Position numbers and translations under genes: made by a program. Under the pieces are notes generated by a model. The model was not told the DNA's origin. It saw nothing but the letters and a program-made list of their open reading frames with translations, and did not search any database. 19,753 bases of DNA from Verrucomicrobiales bacterium (lineage in GTDB: Bacteria > Verrucomicrobiota > Verrucomicrobiia > Limisphaerales > UBA11320), in contig DMJJ01000192.1 of the NCBI GenBank assembly GCA_003452185.1, positions 1 through 19,753 on the forward strand. The letters are read 5' to 3'. Shown piece by piece: positions 1 through 8,606 of the stretch (positions are counted from its first letter, which is position 1; the number at the start of each line of letters is the position of its first letter).

Positions 1-958
1 GGGCGAAATGGTCGCAGCGCTTTTCCCCGACTCCGTACAGGCGGCGGATCCCCTCGGGCTCGGCGGCGACGTCCAGCGCCTCGGGAGCGGCCATTTGCAT
101 CCGGTAGGCGAGCTCGTAGCTCTCGATCCGCGCCGCCAGATCCGAGTCGTCCGGGGCCTCCTCGGCATGGCGCTGGTTCAAGCGTCGGAGCAGGTCGAGC
201 TGCCGGCGTTGCTGGGCATCGTTCATCCCGGCCTCCCGGACCAGGTTGTTGATCGGCGCTCCCTGGATGTTCAGCGCCGTCCCCTGGAAAACTCCCGGGA
301 GAAACCCCGCCCCCCAGTTCTGCGCATGCCCCTTGGGGACCCCCCGTCCCAGCGTGTCATACATGACCACGAACGCGGGAAGGTTGCGGCTCGCGGAGCC
401 GAGCCCGTAGGTCACCCAGGAGCCGACGCACGGGAACCCCATGCGGCTGAACCCGGTGTTGATTTGGAACAGGGCCGGCGAATGGTTGTTCGTCGCAGTG
501 AAGCAGGAGTGGATGAAGGCCATGTCATCGACGTGCGCCTCCATTCCTGGGAAAATTTCCGGGACCCAGGTGCCCGAGCGTCCGCAGCGCTTGAACTGGA
601 AAGGAGACTTGAGCAGCGGGCCGACGTCATTGGTGAAAAATCCGGTGTTCTTGTCGAACCCCGGGAGCTCCTGCCCATCCCGCTTCTGGAGCTCGGGCTT
701 GTAGTCCCAGGTGTCGACCTGGCTCTGCCCTCCGTTCATGAAGAGCCAGATCACCGACTGGGCCCGCCCCGGGGTGTGGGAGGGGTGCGCGGCCATGGGA
801 TCGGTCGGGGCCCGGCCCGCGAGAAGCCCTTCCTCGCGGAGCAGCGCCGAGAGGGCAACGAGGCCCGCCCCGGAGCCGGTTCGCCTCAGGAACTCCCTCC
901 GGCTCCGCCCCGGGAGGCCGGGCTCCGCGAAGAGGTGTGGAATCGCGTCAGTCGACAT
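1..958 (-). CDS. DUF1501 secreted protein, C-terminus missing (window edge)
   Basis: The frame is open from an ATG at 958 down to base 1, giving 319 residues of a family usually about 450-480 long. The N-terminus has a twin-arginine-like signal (SRREFLRR, about residues 19-26, followed by a hydrophobic stretch), normal for DUF1501 proteins and suggesting folded export. Family-typical sequence follows: QSVIWLFMNGGQSQVDTWDYKP near residues 67-88 and an F..KN.GFF segment after it. DUF1501 proteins are distantly related to sulfatase/alkaline-phosphatase folds and are encoded beside DUF1553 proteins in Planctomycetota and Verrucomicrobiota; their biochemical role is not settled. The start codon lies inside the end of the upstream DUF1553 gene (11-base overlap), so the two are probably translationally coupled. 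Identification is confident; function is not known. Confidence 0.9.
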   Translation of the reverse strand, partial: MSTDAIPHLFAEPGLPGRSRREFLRRTGSGAGLVALSALLREEGLLAGRAPTDPMAAHPSHTPGRAQSVIWLFMNGGQSQVDTWDYKPELQKRDGQELPGFDKNTGFFTNDVGPLLKSPFQFKRCGRSGTWVPEIFPGMEAHVDDMAFIHSCFTATNNHSPALFQINTGFSRMGFPCVGSWVTYGLGSASRNLPAFVVMYDTLGRGVPKGHAQNWGAGFLPGVFQGTALNIQGAPINNLVREAGMNDAQQRRQLDLLRRLNQRHAEEAPDDSDLAARIESYELAYRMQMAAPEALDVAAEPEGIRRLYGVGEKRCDHFA

Positions 959-3782
959 AAAGAAACTCGTTCAAGCCGAAGAGCGCCTGGCACAGGTCGG
1001 CCAGCGCCCGTGTGGGGCCCTCGGCCGGGGGGTAGGAGCGGGCCTGCTCGTGGAGGAACCGGAGTGCCTCCCGCGACTCCGCGGAGGATGGGGGGCGGCC
1101 GAGCACCGCGGCGAACGCCTGTTGAACCTCCCGCGGCCCGGGGGGGGCGGTGCTCCCGGGGTTCAGGCGAGCGGCCAAAGCCACGGCGCAGGCCCGCACC
1201 TGTGGGTTGTTGATCAGGAGGAGCGACTGGGGCGCCACGGTGGTGTTGACGCGCCGCCCGACCCCTTGAAGCGCATCCGGCGCATCAAACTGGGTCATCA
1301 TCGGAATCATGCGGCTCCGTTTGACCGTGAAGTAAATGCTTCGCCGGGTCATGGATTCCTCGAGGGAGCCGGGGCCGAACATCGCCGGGTCGAGCCGCCC
1401 GCTGGCGGAGAGCATTGAGTCACGGATGACTTCGGCATCGAGGCGTTGGCGGGGAAAGTGCCACACCCATTGATTGGCGACATCCTTTGAGAGACGGCTC
1501 GCATCGGTCTCCGGCCCCTGCCGATACGTGGCGCTGAGGAGGATCAGCCGCTGGATCGGCTTGAGCCGCCACCCCCCGCGGATCAGCTCCCCGGCCAGCC
1601 ATTCCAGGAGCTCGGGATGGGTGGGCCTGGCCCCCTGGGCCCCGAAGTCGCTTGGAGTGCCCACGATCCCCTGCCCGAAATGGTGCTGCCAGAGCCGGTT
1701 CACAATCACGCGGGCCAGGAGGGGGCCGGCTCCCTGGTCGACGTCCGTGATCCAGTGGGCCAGAGCGGCGCGCCGGTGGGGGGTGCGGCTTCCCTCCGGC
1801 GGCGCAGCGAGCCAGCGCCGCTCCTGAAGCCCGCCGCTTCGCATCAGGACCGGGAGAAACCCGGGAGCGGCCTCCCCTTCCTTCTTCGAGAGATCCCCGC
1901 GCTTGAGGAAATAGCTCTTCTCATAAAAATCAGGCCCCTGGGTGTTCAGCCGGACCGGGGGCAGGCCTTCCGACGAAACCAGGACGCGCACCTTCTCGGG
2001 CCGGGGCTCCTTGCGCGCGTGGGTTTCGACCTCCGCCTGGAGGCGAAGCCAGCCAGGGTCCTGGGACTTGAACCAGGCGAGGAGCGCCGCACGCTCGGAC
2101 TCCGTGCGGTCTGCCACCGGGCGACTGAGCGCGCGGCGGGCCTCTGCGATCGTGATCGACCGGGCATCCCCATCGAGCCCGGCAGCGGAGTCGCCGGAGA
2201 CCGAGACCCGCAGGCGTCCGATGTTGTGGCCGTTGTTGCCGTTGAAGGCCAGGGTGAGCTCCAATTCCACCCCGAGCGCATTCGTCAGCGGGGCGGCGAG
2301 GGTGAAGACGGCGGCGTGGTTGGTTCCGCACTGGGGATCGACGGCCCACCCCGTCCTGGGGTCGCCGTCGATGGCGGCCGATACCGGGAGCCCCTTCTGT
2401 TCGAAGGTCGCCCGGGCGGCGCCGAACCGGAGCTCCGTCCGCTGGGTGTTCCCGGCCGCCCCGGTGGCCCAGAGCCGGAGATCGGTAAGGTCGAAGTTCC
2501 CGTTGCCGGCCCGCCCGGGACCTCCGCGCTGCATGGAGGGATCGGCCAGCGCCTCGATCTTCACCGCGGCGAGGACTGGAATGCCGGAGGTCAGCCGGAG
2601 CGAGTACAGGTCGAAGTCCGCATTCTTGCCCGAGGCGAGGAAGGATCCATCCGCCTGGCGCCGAAACCCGGTCCCCTCCCGCGAGCGGGGCGCAACGGCG
2701 TCCAGCACCAGCCATTGGGGAAGCTCGGGAGGCTTTCCTGTGGCCTCCCATCGCGCCAGAGCCCCCGGGAGCTCCTCCCGCTCGTAGCGGGCGAGGGCTG
2801 CGGCGAGGGGCCTGCCGGCGGCCTCCCAGGCGAGCCGGGCCCGCCGCGCGGCCTCGGGGTCGGCCTCCAGCTCGTGGTCGCTTCGGACGGTGGTGGTGAA
2901 GGTGGCGACCATCCGGTAGTAATCCGCGGTGGTGACCGGGTCGTACTTGTGGTCGTGGCACCGGGCGCATCCGAGGGAGAGCCCGAGCATGGAGGTCCCG
3001 ATCGTCGAGACGATGTCGTCGAGCTCGTCGTAGCGCTCCTTCTCCGCCTGGTTGGCCGTGATCTGCGTGGCATGCGTCCCGGCAGCCAGGAAGCCGGTCG
3101 CCTTCCACGCCAGCAACTCCTCCGGGGCCAGTTCATCCCCCGCGATCTGCCACTGGACGAACCGGTCGTAGGGGAGATCGGCGTTGAGGGCCTGGATCAC
3201 GAAATCACGATAGTGGTAGGCGTTGGGGCGGTCGGTGTCGTGTTCGAAGCCGTGGCTCTCCCCGAACCGGGCGACATCGAGCCAATGCCGGCCCCAGCGC
3301 TCGCCATAATGGGGGCCGGCGAGGAGTTGGTCGACCTGCCGGGCGTAGGCCGCGGGGCTCGGATCCCGAACGAAGGCCTCGACCTCCCCGGGGGTGGGGG
3401 GGAGGCCGGTGAGATCGAGATACAGTCGGCGGAGAAGGCGTCGGGGGGAAGCCGGTGCGTTGGGCTGCAGGGCCTGGGCCTCCTGGCGGGAGCGGATGAA
3501 GGCATCGACCGGCGTTCGTCCCCAGGCAGCGTCGCGCGGCACCGGGGGAAGGATCGAATGGAGCGGCTGCAGGGACCAGAAGTCGCGGCGATCGCTCTCC
3601 GCGCGCGCCGGGGCGTTGTTCGTGGGCGTCGAAACGCCGCGGTGGATCGCGTCCTGTGGCACGGCGGCGTGCGCCGGCGCCGGCAGGGTGATCAACGGCA
3701 GCAGCACGAGCCAGGCGGCGCAGAGCGCTCGGACCCGGATCTTGGGGCTTTTCTGCCGTGCAGGAATCGGTTGTGTTGCCAT
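948..3782 (-). CDS. DUF1549/DUF1553 (PSD1-type) secreted protein
   Basis: A 944-residue protein. I chose the ATG at 3782 because it begins a clear signal peptide (basic start, hydrophobic core about residues 19-33, cleavage near PAHA at 36-39); the frame stays open upstream to 4067 but that part is low-complexity. DUF1549 spans about residues 85-300, with YLDLTGLPPTP (121-131), HYGERWGRHWLDVARF (158-173) and a CARCH motif (272-276) followed by DHKYDP. DUF1553 spans about 688-944, with VNRLWQHHFGQGIV and the late LLLINNPQV segment. The middle (about 380-650) resembles a beta-rich carbohydrate-binding insert. The N-terminal PSCyt1 cytochrome-like domain carried by many relatives is absent. CARCH fits a CxxCH haem-binding pattern, so haem attachment is possible but not shown. 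It is followed by the overlapping DUF1501 gene. The role is inferred as envelope or secreted, perhaps in polysaccharide breakdown. Confidence 0.9.
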   Translation of the reverse strand: MATQPIPARQKSPKIRVRALCAAWLVLLPLITLPAPAHAAVPQDAIHRGVSTPTNNAPARAESDRRDFWSLQPLHSILPPVPRDAAWGRTPVDAFIRSRQEAQALQPNAPASPRRLLRRLYLDLTGLPPTPGEVEAFVRDPSPAAYARQVDQLLAGPHYGERWGRHWLDVARFGESHGFEHDTDRPNAYHYRDFVIQALNADLPYDRFVQWQIAGDELAPEELLAWKATGFLAAGTHATQITANQAEKERYDELDDIVSTIGTSMLGLSLGCARCHDHKYDPVTTADYYRMVATFTTTVRSDHELEADPEAARRARLAWEAAGRPLAAALARYEREELPGALARWEATGKPPELPQWLVLDAVAPRSREGTGFRRQADGSFLASGKNADFDLYSLRLTSGIPVLAAVKIEALADPSMQRGGPGRAGNGNFDLTDLRLWATGAAGNTQRTELRFGAARATFEQKGLPVSAAIDGDPRTGWAVDPQCGTNHAAVFTLAAPLTNALGVELELTLAFNGNNGHNIGRLRVSVSGDSAAGLDGDARSITIAEARRALSRPVADRTESERAALLAWFKSQDPGWLRLQAEVETHARKEPRPEKVRVLVSSEGLPPVRLNTQGPDFYEKSYFLKRGDLSKKEGEAAPGFLPVLMRSGGLQERRWLAAPPEGSRTPHRRAALAHWITDVDQGAGPLLARVIVNRLWQHHFGQGIVGTPSDFGAQGARPTHPELLEWLAGELIRGGWRLKPIQRLILLSATYRQGPETDASRLSKDVANQWVWHFPRQRLDAEVIRDSMLSASGRLDPAMFGPGSLEESMTRRSIYFTVKRSRMIPMMTQFDAPDALQGVGRRVNTTVAPQSLLLINNPQVRACAVALAARLNPGSTAPPGPREVQQAFAAVLGRPPSSAESREALRFLHEQARSYPPAEGPTRALADLCQALFGLNEFLYVD

Positions 3783-3976
3783 GACGAGCGGCCCGGGCCG
3801 CGCACGAGCGAGCCCGGAGGCGGCAGGCGGGCAGACGACAGGGGGAACGATGCACCGGTTGGCGCTCCCAAGTAAATCCGGATTCACGGCGGCACGCGGG
3901 AGATCCGGGGGGAGGCCACGCGGACCGGGGTCGTGGCGGGGCTTGACCTGACGGGGACTTTTCGCGAGAGGAAGGG
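3783..3976. promoter_or_regulatory. Divergent intergenic region with two palindromes
   Basis: This 194-base gap separates the divergent DUF1553 and glycosidase-like genes and must hold both promoters. It contains a 14-bp perfect palindrome at 3788-3801, just upstream of the DUF1553 start. It also contains a palindrome centred on AATCCGGATT (3875-3884) that extends to 3872-3887 with one mismatched pair. These could be operators shared by both genes, but short palindromes are common in GC-rich DNA. No convincing sigma-70 promoter pair was found. Confidence 0.35.
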
Positions 3977-6169
3977 ATGCCGATCCGCGTTTTCCGATCC
4001 CTCCTCCTGCCGGCGTGCCTGCTGGTTGCGGCCCCTGCGATGCCCGCCGCCGCCGGCCCTGTGACAACCCCGCCGCCGCCTCGGGAGGATTGGCTGCTGG
4101 CCCCGGTTGCCTCGCGCACGGAACTGACGCGGAGCCCTGACGGTTCGGAGGTCACCCTGGCCAACGGCCTGATCCGGCGTCGCATCCGGATCCAGCCCAA
4201 CGGGGCGACCGTCGCCCTGGATGACCTTCGCTCGGGCCACCACTTTCTGCGCGCCGTCCGCCCGGAGGCTGAGTTGACCCTGGATGGAAAGCCCTACCGG
4301 GTCGGAGGCCTCCGGGGGCAGCCTGACCTGGCCTATCTGGCGGAGGAATGGATTCCCGGGCTGACCAACGACCCCTCGAGCTTCCAGTTCGCCGGGGTGG
4401 CGGGCGGTTTCCCCGAGGCCCCCCTTGCATGGAAGCGCGTGCGTCACGCGGCCAATCTTCCGTGGCCTCCCCCGGGAAGCCACCTCTCGGTTGCCTACCG
4501 GGGCCCGGATGTGGCGACCCGCGATGTCGTGGTCACCGTCCATCATGAGATGTACGACGGCGTGCCCGTCAGCGCAAAATGGGTCACGGTGAGCAACGGC
4601 ACGCCGCGCGCGATCGTCGTGGATCGTTGCATCAGCGAGGAGTTGGCGGTGGTGGAGGCCGAGTCGGCGGTCGACACCCGTGAGCGCCACCAGTGGACCA
4701 CCCCTCCGATCGACGTCCTGAGCGACTACATGTTCAAGGGGATGGATCTGGCCACCGCCGGGAAGCTCGCCTCATGGGAGCCCGACCCGGCCTTCGCCAC
4801 CCAGGTGAGCTATGAGCTCCAGACCCCGTGCCTCCTGATCTGCCGACCGATGGAGGGGCCGGGCGTCCGCCTTGAGCCTGGCGCCACCTTCACGAGCCTT
4901 CGCACCTACGTGATCCTGCACGATTCCCCGGAACGGGAGCGCCGCGGGCTGGCGGTTCGCCGGGTCTGGCGCACCCTTGCTCCCTGGACCACGGAAAACC
5001 CCGTGATGATGCACGTGAGGAGCGCGAAGCCCGAGGTGTTCCGTGCCGCGGTCGACCAGTGTGCGTCGGTGGGGTTCGAGATGATCATCTACACGTTTGG
5101 GAGCGGGCTCGAGATGGAGAATCAGGATCCGGCCTACATCGCCCGGGTGAAGGCCGACGTGGACTATGCCCACAGCAAGGGGATCCAGGTGGGCGCCTAC
5201 TCCCTGTTCAGCAGCCGGCGCGTGGACGATGCGAACGACGTGATCAACCCGGCGACGGGGAAGCCGGGCGGGGCGATCTTCGGCAATGCCCCCTGCCTCG
5301 GGAGCCGCTGGGGGCTGGCCTATCTCGGGAAGATCACGAACTTCCTCGCCCGGACCGGTCTCGACCTCCTGGAACATGACGGTCCCTACCCCGGCGATGT
5401 CTGCGCCTCGACCCTCCACCCGGGGCATCGGGGCAAGGAGGATTCCCAGTGGGAGCAGTGGCGGCTGAGCGTCGGGCTCTACTCCTGGTGCCGGGAGCAC
5501 GGGATCTATGTGAACCAGCCCGACAGCTACTTCCTCGTGGGGGGAAACAAGACCGCCATGGGCTACAGGGAGTCCAACTGGTCCCTCCCCCGGGCGCAGC
5601 AGCTGATTCATGCCCGGCAGAACATTTTTGATGGGACCTGGACCAAGACCCCGAGCATGGGGTGGATGTTCGTCCCCCTGACGGAGTATCAGGGGGGAGG
5701 GGCGGCCGCGACCCTCGAGCCGTTGCGGGAGCACCTTCCCGACTACGAGATGCATCTTGTGAACACGCTCGGAGCCGGGGTGCAGGCCTGCTGGCGCGGC
5801 CCCCGCCTGTACGATTCCGAGGAGACGCGCCAGGTGGTGCAGCGGTGGGTCGGCTGGTTCAAGGCGCACCGCGACATCCTTGAGTCCGATATGATCCACG
5901 TCCGCCGGGCGGACGGCCAGGAGCCGGACATCTACCTTCATGTCAACCCGGCGCTGCGGGAGAAGGCCCTGGCGATCTTCTTCAACCCCCTGGGAGTGGA
6001 AGTTCACCGGACCCTGCGGCTTCCGCTCTACTACTCGGGGCTGGCGAACCGGGCGAGGCTCCGTTGGTCGGATGGAAAGGCGGCCTCCGTCAGGCTGGAT
6101 CCCCGCGGGAACACGGACCTACCGGTGACGCTGCCGCCTCGGGGGTTCACCTGGTGTCTCTTCGAATAG
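3977..6169 (+). CDS. Secreted glycosidase-like protein, alpha-galactosidase (clan GH-D)-like
   Basis: A 730-residue protein with an N-terminal signal peptide (RSLLLPACLLVAAPAMPAAA, about residues 7-26). A purine-rich GAGAGGAAGGG lies directly before the ATG. Residues about 45-335 look like a beta-sandwich (ANGLIRRRIRI, YDGVPVSAKWVTVSNG). Residues about 340-640 look like a TIM barrel with strand-like repeats (FEMIIYTFGSG, KGIQVGAYSLFSS, GLDLLEHDGPYPGD). Residues about 660-730 form a C-terminal beta domain. This order and the LLEHDGPYPGD segment suggest GH36/GH27-like enzymes, where an aspartate at a strand end is the nucleophile; Asp468 is the candidate. I assign this by architecture, not by a family-level match, so the substrate and even glycosidase activity are unproven. 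It is divergent from the DUF1553/DUF1501 pair, which suggests a shared saccharide-use locus. Confidence 0.65.
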   Translation: MPIRVFRSLLLPACLLVAAPAMPAAAGPVTTPPPPREDWLLAPVASRTELTRSPDGSEVTLANGLIRRRIRIQPNGATVALDDLRSGHHFLRAVRPEAELTLDGKPYRVGGLRGQPDLAYLAEEWIPGLTNDPSSFQFAGVAGGFPEAPLAWKRVRHAANLPWPPPGSHLSVAYRGPDVATRDVVVTVHHEMYDGVPVSAKWVTVSNGTPRAIVVDRCISEELAVVEAESAVDTRERHQWTTPPIDVLSDYMFKGMDLATAGKLASWEPDPAFATQVSYELQTPCLLICRPMEGPGVRLEPGATFTSLRTYVILHDSPERERRGLAVRRVWRTLAPWTTENPVMMHVRSAKPEVFRAAVDQCASVGFEMIIYTFGSGLEMENQDPAYIARVKADVDYAHSKGIQVGAYSLFSSRRVDDANDVINPATGKPGGAIFGNAPCLGSRWGLAYLGKITNFLARTGLDLLEHDGPYPGDVCASTLHPGHRGKEDSQWEQWRLSVGLYSWCREHGIYVNQPDSYFLVGGNKTAMGYRESNWSLPRAQQLIHARQNIFDGTWTKTPSMGWMFVPLTEYQGGGAAATLEPLREHLPDYEMHLVNTLGAGVQACWRGPRLYDSEETRQVVQRWVGWFKAHRDILESDMIHVRRADGQEPDIYLHVNPALREKALAIFFNPLGVEVHRTLRLPLYYSGLANRARLRWSDGKAASVRLDPRGNTDLPVTLPPRGFTWCLFE

Positions 6170-6193
6170 CCTGCGTCCCCCCTGGGGCACGGT

Positions 6194-8386
6194 TCAGGCG
6201 GAGAGGGTTCCCCCCTGCGGCTGCGGAGGGGGCCCCTTTGATTCAGCCCCGGGGGTCCCGGTGGTGCGGGCCGGGGGTGGAACGGGCGGCCCGGGCTGGA
6301 AGAGGATTGTGAAATGGAAGGTGCTTCCGACTCCGAGCTGGCTCTCGAGCCAGATCCGGCCCCCCATGAGCTCAATGAGCTCGCGGCAGATGGCGAGCCC
6401 GAGGCCCGTGCCGCCGAACTCGCGGGTGGAGGATCCGTCGAGCTGCGTGAAGGCGTTGAACAGCTGATCCTGCTTCTCGACCGGAATCCCCATGCCTGAG
6501 TCCCGCACGGTGAACCGGACCACGATCCCCTCCCTCACCGGCGAGGCCTCCTGGGGGGCGGGGCTCGCCCCGGGGGCGTTGAGCGGGGGACTGCTGAGCA
6601 GGGCGACCTCGAGGCCGACGCTCCCGCGCTGGGTGAACTTGATTCCGTTGCCCAGCAGGTTGATCAGAATCTGGTGGAGCCGCTGCGGGTCCCCGACGAG
6701 CGAGTCGGGAACCCCGGGCTCGACCTGCAGGCGGAGCTGGAGGCCCTGCTTCTCCGCGGCGGGTGTCAGCAGCCGGAGCGTCTCCGTGAGCCGGGGCCGG
6801 AGCAGGAACGCCTGCGGAATGAGGTTGATCCTCCCCGCCTCGAGATTGGAGTAGTCGAGGATGTTGTTCACCACCCGGAGAAGGTCCTCGCTGCAGTCGC
6901 GGACCGTGGTAAGGGAATCCCGCTGTTCCTCGGTCACGCCCCCCTCGAGCAAGAGGTTCGTGAACCCGAGGATCCCGTTGATCGGGGTGCGGAGCTCGTG
7001 GCTGATGGTGGCAAGAAACTGGCTCTTTGCATGGCTCGCGGCCTGGGCCAGCTCGGTCAGGTGGCGGGCCCGGTTCACCGAGGCCTCCAGCTCGGCGTTC
7101 ATCACCTGGGTGTCGCGCTGGGCCTTCTCGGCCCGCTCCTTCGAGGTCCGGAGCTGCTCCTCGGTGAGACGCCGTGCGTAGTTCTCGTTCTTGAGGGCGA
7201 GGTTCGCCTCCACCATGTCCGCGGTGCGCTCCGCCACCCGCTGCTCCAGCTCCTCGCGCGCCGCCTTGAGGCCGGCCTCCGCCTCCTTGCGGGCCACGAT
7301 CATCTCGTTGAAGGCCTCGCCCAGCGACCTGAACTCGTCGTTGCCCCCGACCTCCACCCGGGCGCTCCAGTCCCCCTGCCGGATCCGCCGGGTCACCTCG
7401 ACCAGGTGCAGCAGGGGACGTCCGATGCTCCGCCCGAGCACAAGGGCCACGCCGAACGCCACCGCCATGGCGGCGGTGAGCAGCCCGAGCTTCCAGGCGA
7501 TGATCCGTTCGAGGGCGGCCCGCATCGAGATCTTGCCGGCCTCCAGGCGGCGGCTCTGCAGCTGGATCTCGTCGTCGAGAATGTTCTCCAGCCGCCGGCG
7601 CGTGTCCACGATGTCGGCCAGTCCCCGGCTCCGGCTTTTCTTCACCTCGATGGCATCCCGCATGAGGGAGCGCGCCCCCTGGAACAGCACCTCCACACGG
7701 CCCAGGACCTCCGCCTCCTGGGGGGCGAGACCCGTCGCCCGGTAGGCGGCCACCTCCTGCTCGAAAGCGGTGATCGAGGCCTCAAAGGCCTCGTCCTGGG
7801 CCCGGTTCTCAAAGAGAAGAAACTCCTCCATCCCCCGGACCGTCGCGGTGGCGAGCATCTGGAGGTGAAGAGCCCCGTCACGCTTGACCCGCGAGCCCGA
7901 GGCAAGGCGGTCGGCAAGGGGCTCGAGCCCGGTCCGAAGCAGGGTGTCGAGCTCCTGCATGGAATGCTGCACGGCGAGCGCCTGCTTGTGGCCCTTCTCC
8001 TCGATCTCGAGCAGGGCGCCCACCAGGGTGACGAGCTGCTGGAAGCCCTCGTCGAGCCGGGAGTCGGACATCCCGTTGTGCATCGCCCGGACCAGCTGCT
8101 GGTGGCGTCGGAGGTGGTTGCCCAGCTCGGCACTGTCGCCGGTGAGCTGCTCCAGGTGCTCGTGATTGTGATCGAGCAGGTAGCCCCGGAGCTGGGTCGT
8201 CATCTGCACGAGGCTGATCTCCATCTCGCGCACCGACATGTTCAGCGGCTCAACCCGCTCGGTGAAGTCGGTGATCGTCTCGTTGACGGCCTTGAGCTGC
8301 CGGTTGAGCACAAAGGCCAGCACCGCGAAGAGGAGCCACATGGTCCCCAGGCCGAGAGCCAGCTTGGACTTGAGGGTTAGCCGCAT
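6194..8386 (-). CDS. Membrane sensor histidine kinase (HAMP-HisKA-HATPase)
   Basis: A 730-residue protein from the ATG at 8386, chosen because it directly precedes a transmembrane helix (about residues 9-28); the upstream extension to 8638 is low-complexity and crosses the clpS start region. After TM1 comes a roughly 265-residue, mostly helical periplasmic domain (about 30-295), then TM2 (about 298-318), HAMP (about 318-372; GNDEFRSLGEAFNEM), a coiled coil (about 370-450) and HisKA with SHELRTP (phosphoacceptor His463). HATPase_c follows with N box (NLLGNGIKFT), G1 (DSGMG, 629-633) and G2 (FGGTGLGL, 657-664). Catalytic motifs appear intact. The tail (about 697-730) is Pro/Gly-rich and disordered-looking. 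There is no receiver domain and no adjacent response-regulator gene, so it is an orphan kinase here. It is convergent with the glycosidase-like gene, 24 bases away. Confidence 0.93.
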   Translation of the reverse strand: MRLTLKSKLALGLGTMWLLFAVLAFVLNRQLKAVNETITDFTERVEPLNMSVREMEISLVQMTTQLRGYLLDHNHEHLEQLTGDSAELGNHLRRHQQLVRAMHNGMSDSRLDEGFQQLVTLVGALLEIEEKGHKQALAVQHSMQELDTLLRTGLEPLADRLASGSRVKRDGALHLQMLATATVRGMEEFLLFENRAQDEAFEASITAFEQEVAAYRATGLAPQEAEVLGRVEVLFQGARSLMRDAIEVKKSRSRGLADIVDTRRRLENILDDEIQLQSRRLEAGKISMRAALERIIAWKLGLLTAAMAVAFGVALVLGRSIGRPLLHLVEVTRRIRQGDWSARVEVGGNDEFRSLGEAFNEMIVARKEAEAGLKAAREELEQRVAERTADMVEANLALKNENYARRLTEEQLRTSKERAEKAQRDTQVMNAELEASVNRARHLTELAQAASHAKSQFLATISHELRTPINGILGFTNLLLEGGVTEEQRDSLTTVRDCSEDLLRVVNNILDYSNLEAGRINLIPQAFLLRPRLTETLRLLTPAAEKQGLQLRLQVEPGVPDSLVGDPQRLHQILINLLGNGIKFTQRGSVGLEVALLSSPPLNAPGASPAPQEASPVREGIVVRFTVRDSGMGIPVEKQDQLFNAFTQLDGSSTREFGGTGLGLAICRELIELMGGRIWLESQLGVGSTFHFTILFQPGPPVPPPARTTGTPGAESKGPPPQPQGGTLSA

Positions 8387-8606
8387 CGCGGGGTCAGGGG
8401 ACGGGCCTCGCAACGACGCGCGCGCCGGCACGCGGGGAACAGGCCCCGCGGCACATGGGATCGCGATAGATTGTCCCGAAAAACATACATTCCGCCTAGG
8501 ATTGTATCGACATGGAGCAGCGCCCCTTAACTTCCGGATTGGCCCGGGATCCTGTTGCGAAACAGCCAATTGCCTTCCGGCGGCAACACAAGTAGGTTGC
8601 CCCGGC
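8387..8606. promoter_or_regulatory. Divergent region upstream of kinase and clpS, with alternative small hairpins
   Basis: This 220-base gap separates the divergent kinase and clpS genes. A relatively AT-rich stretch at 8471-8510 is the likeliest promoter zone, but no clean -35/-10 pair is visible. Close to clpS are CTGTT-GCGA-AACAG (8552-8565), TTGCC/GGCAA (8570-8574 with 8582-8586) and GGCAAC/GTTGCC (8582-8587 with 8596-8601). The last two share the GGCAA strand, so they cannot form together. The last helix covers the weak AGGT ribosome-binding element before the GTG at 8607. Confidence 0.35.

Noticed and set aside
8..1213. 401-residue plus-strand open frame
   Set aside because: Shadow of the DUF1501 gene and the end of DUF1553; the minus-strand reading gives an unmistakable family protein.
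1617..3875. 752-residue plus-strand open frame
   Set aside because: Antisense shadow of the DUF1553 gene, low-complexity with no recognisable domain.
3783..4067. N-terminal extension of the DUF1553 protein
   Set aside because: The extension is low-complexity and overlaps the divergent gene; the ATG at 3782 opens a proper signal peptide.
6169..6199. GCCTG/CAGGC hairpin between the convergent glycosidase-like and kinase genes
   Set aside because: Only a 5-bp stem that overlaps coding sequence and has no T tract.
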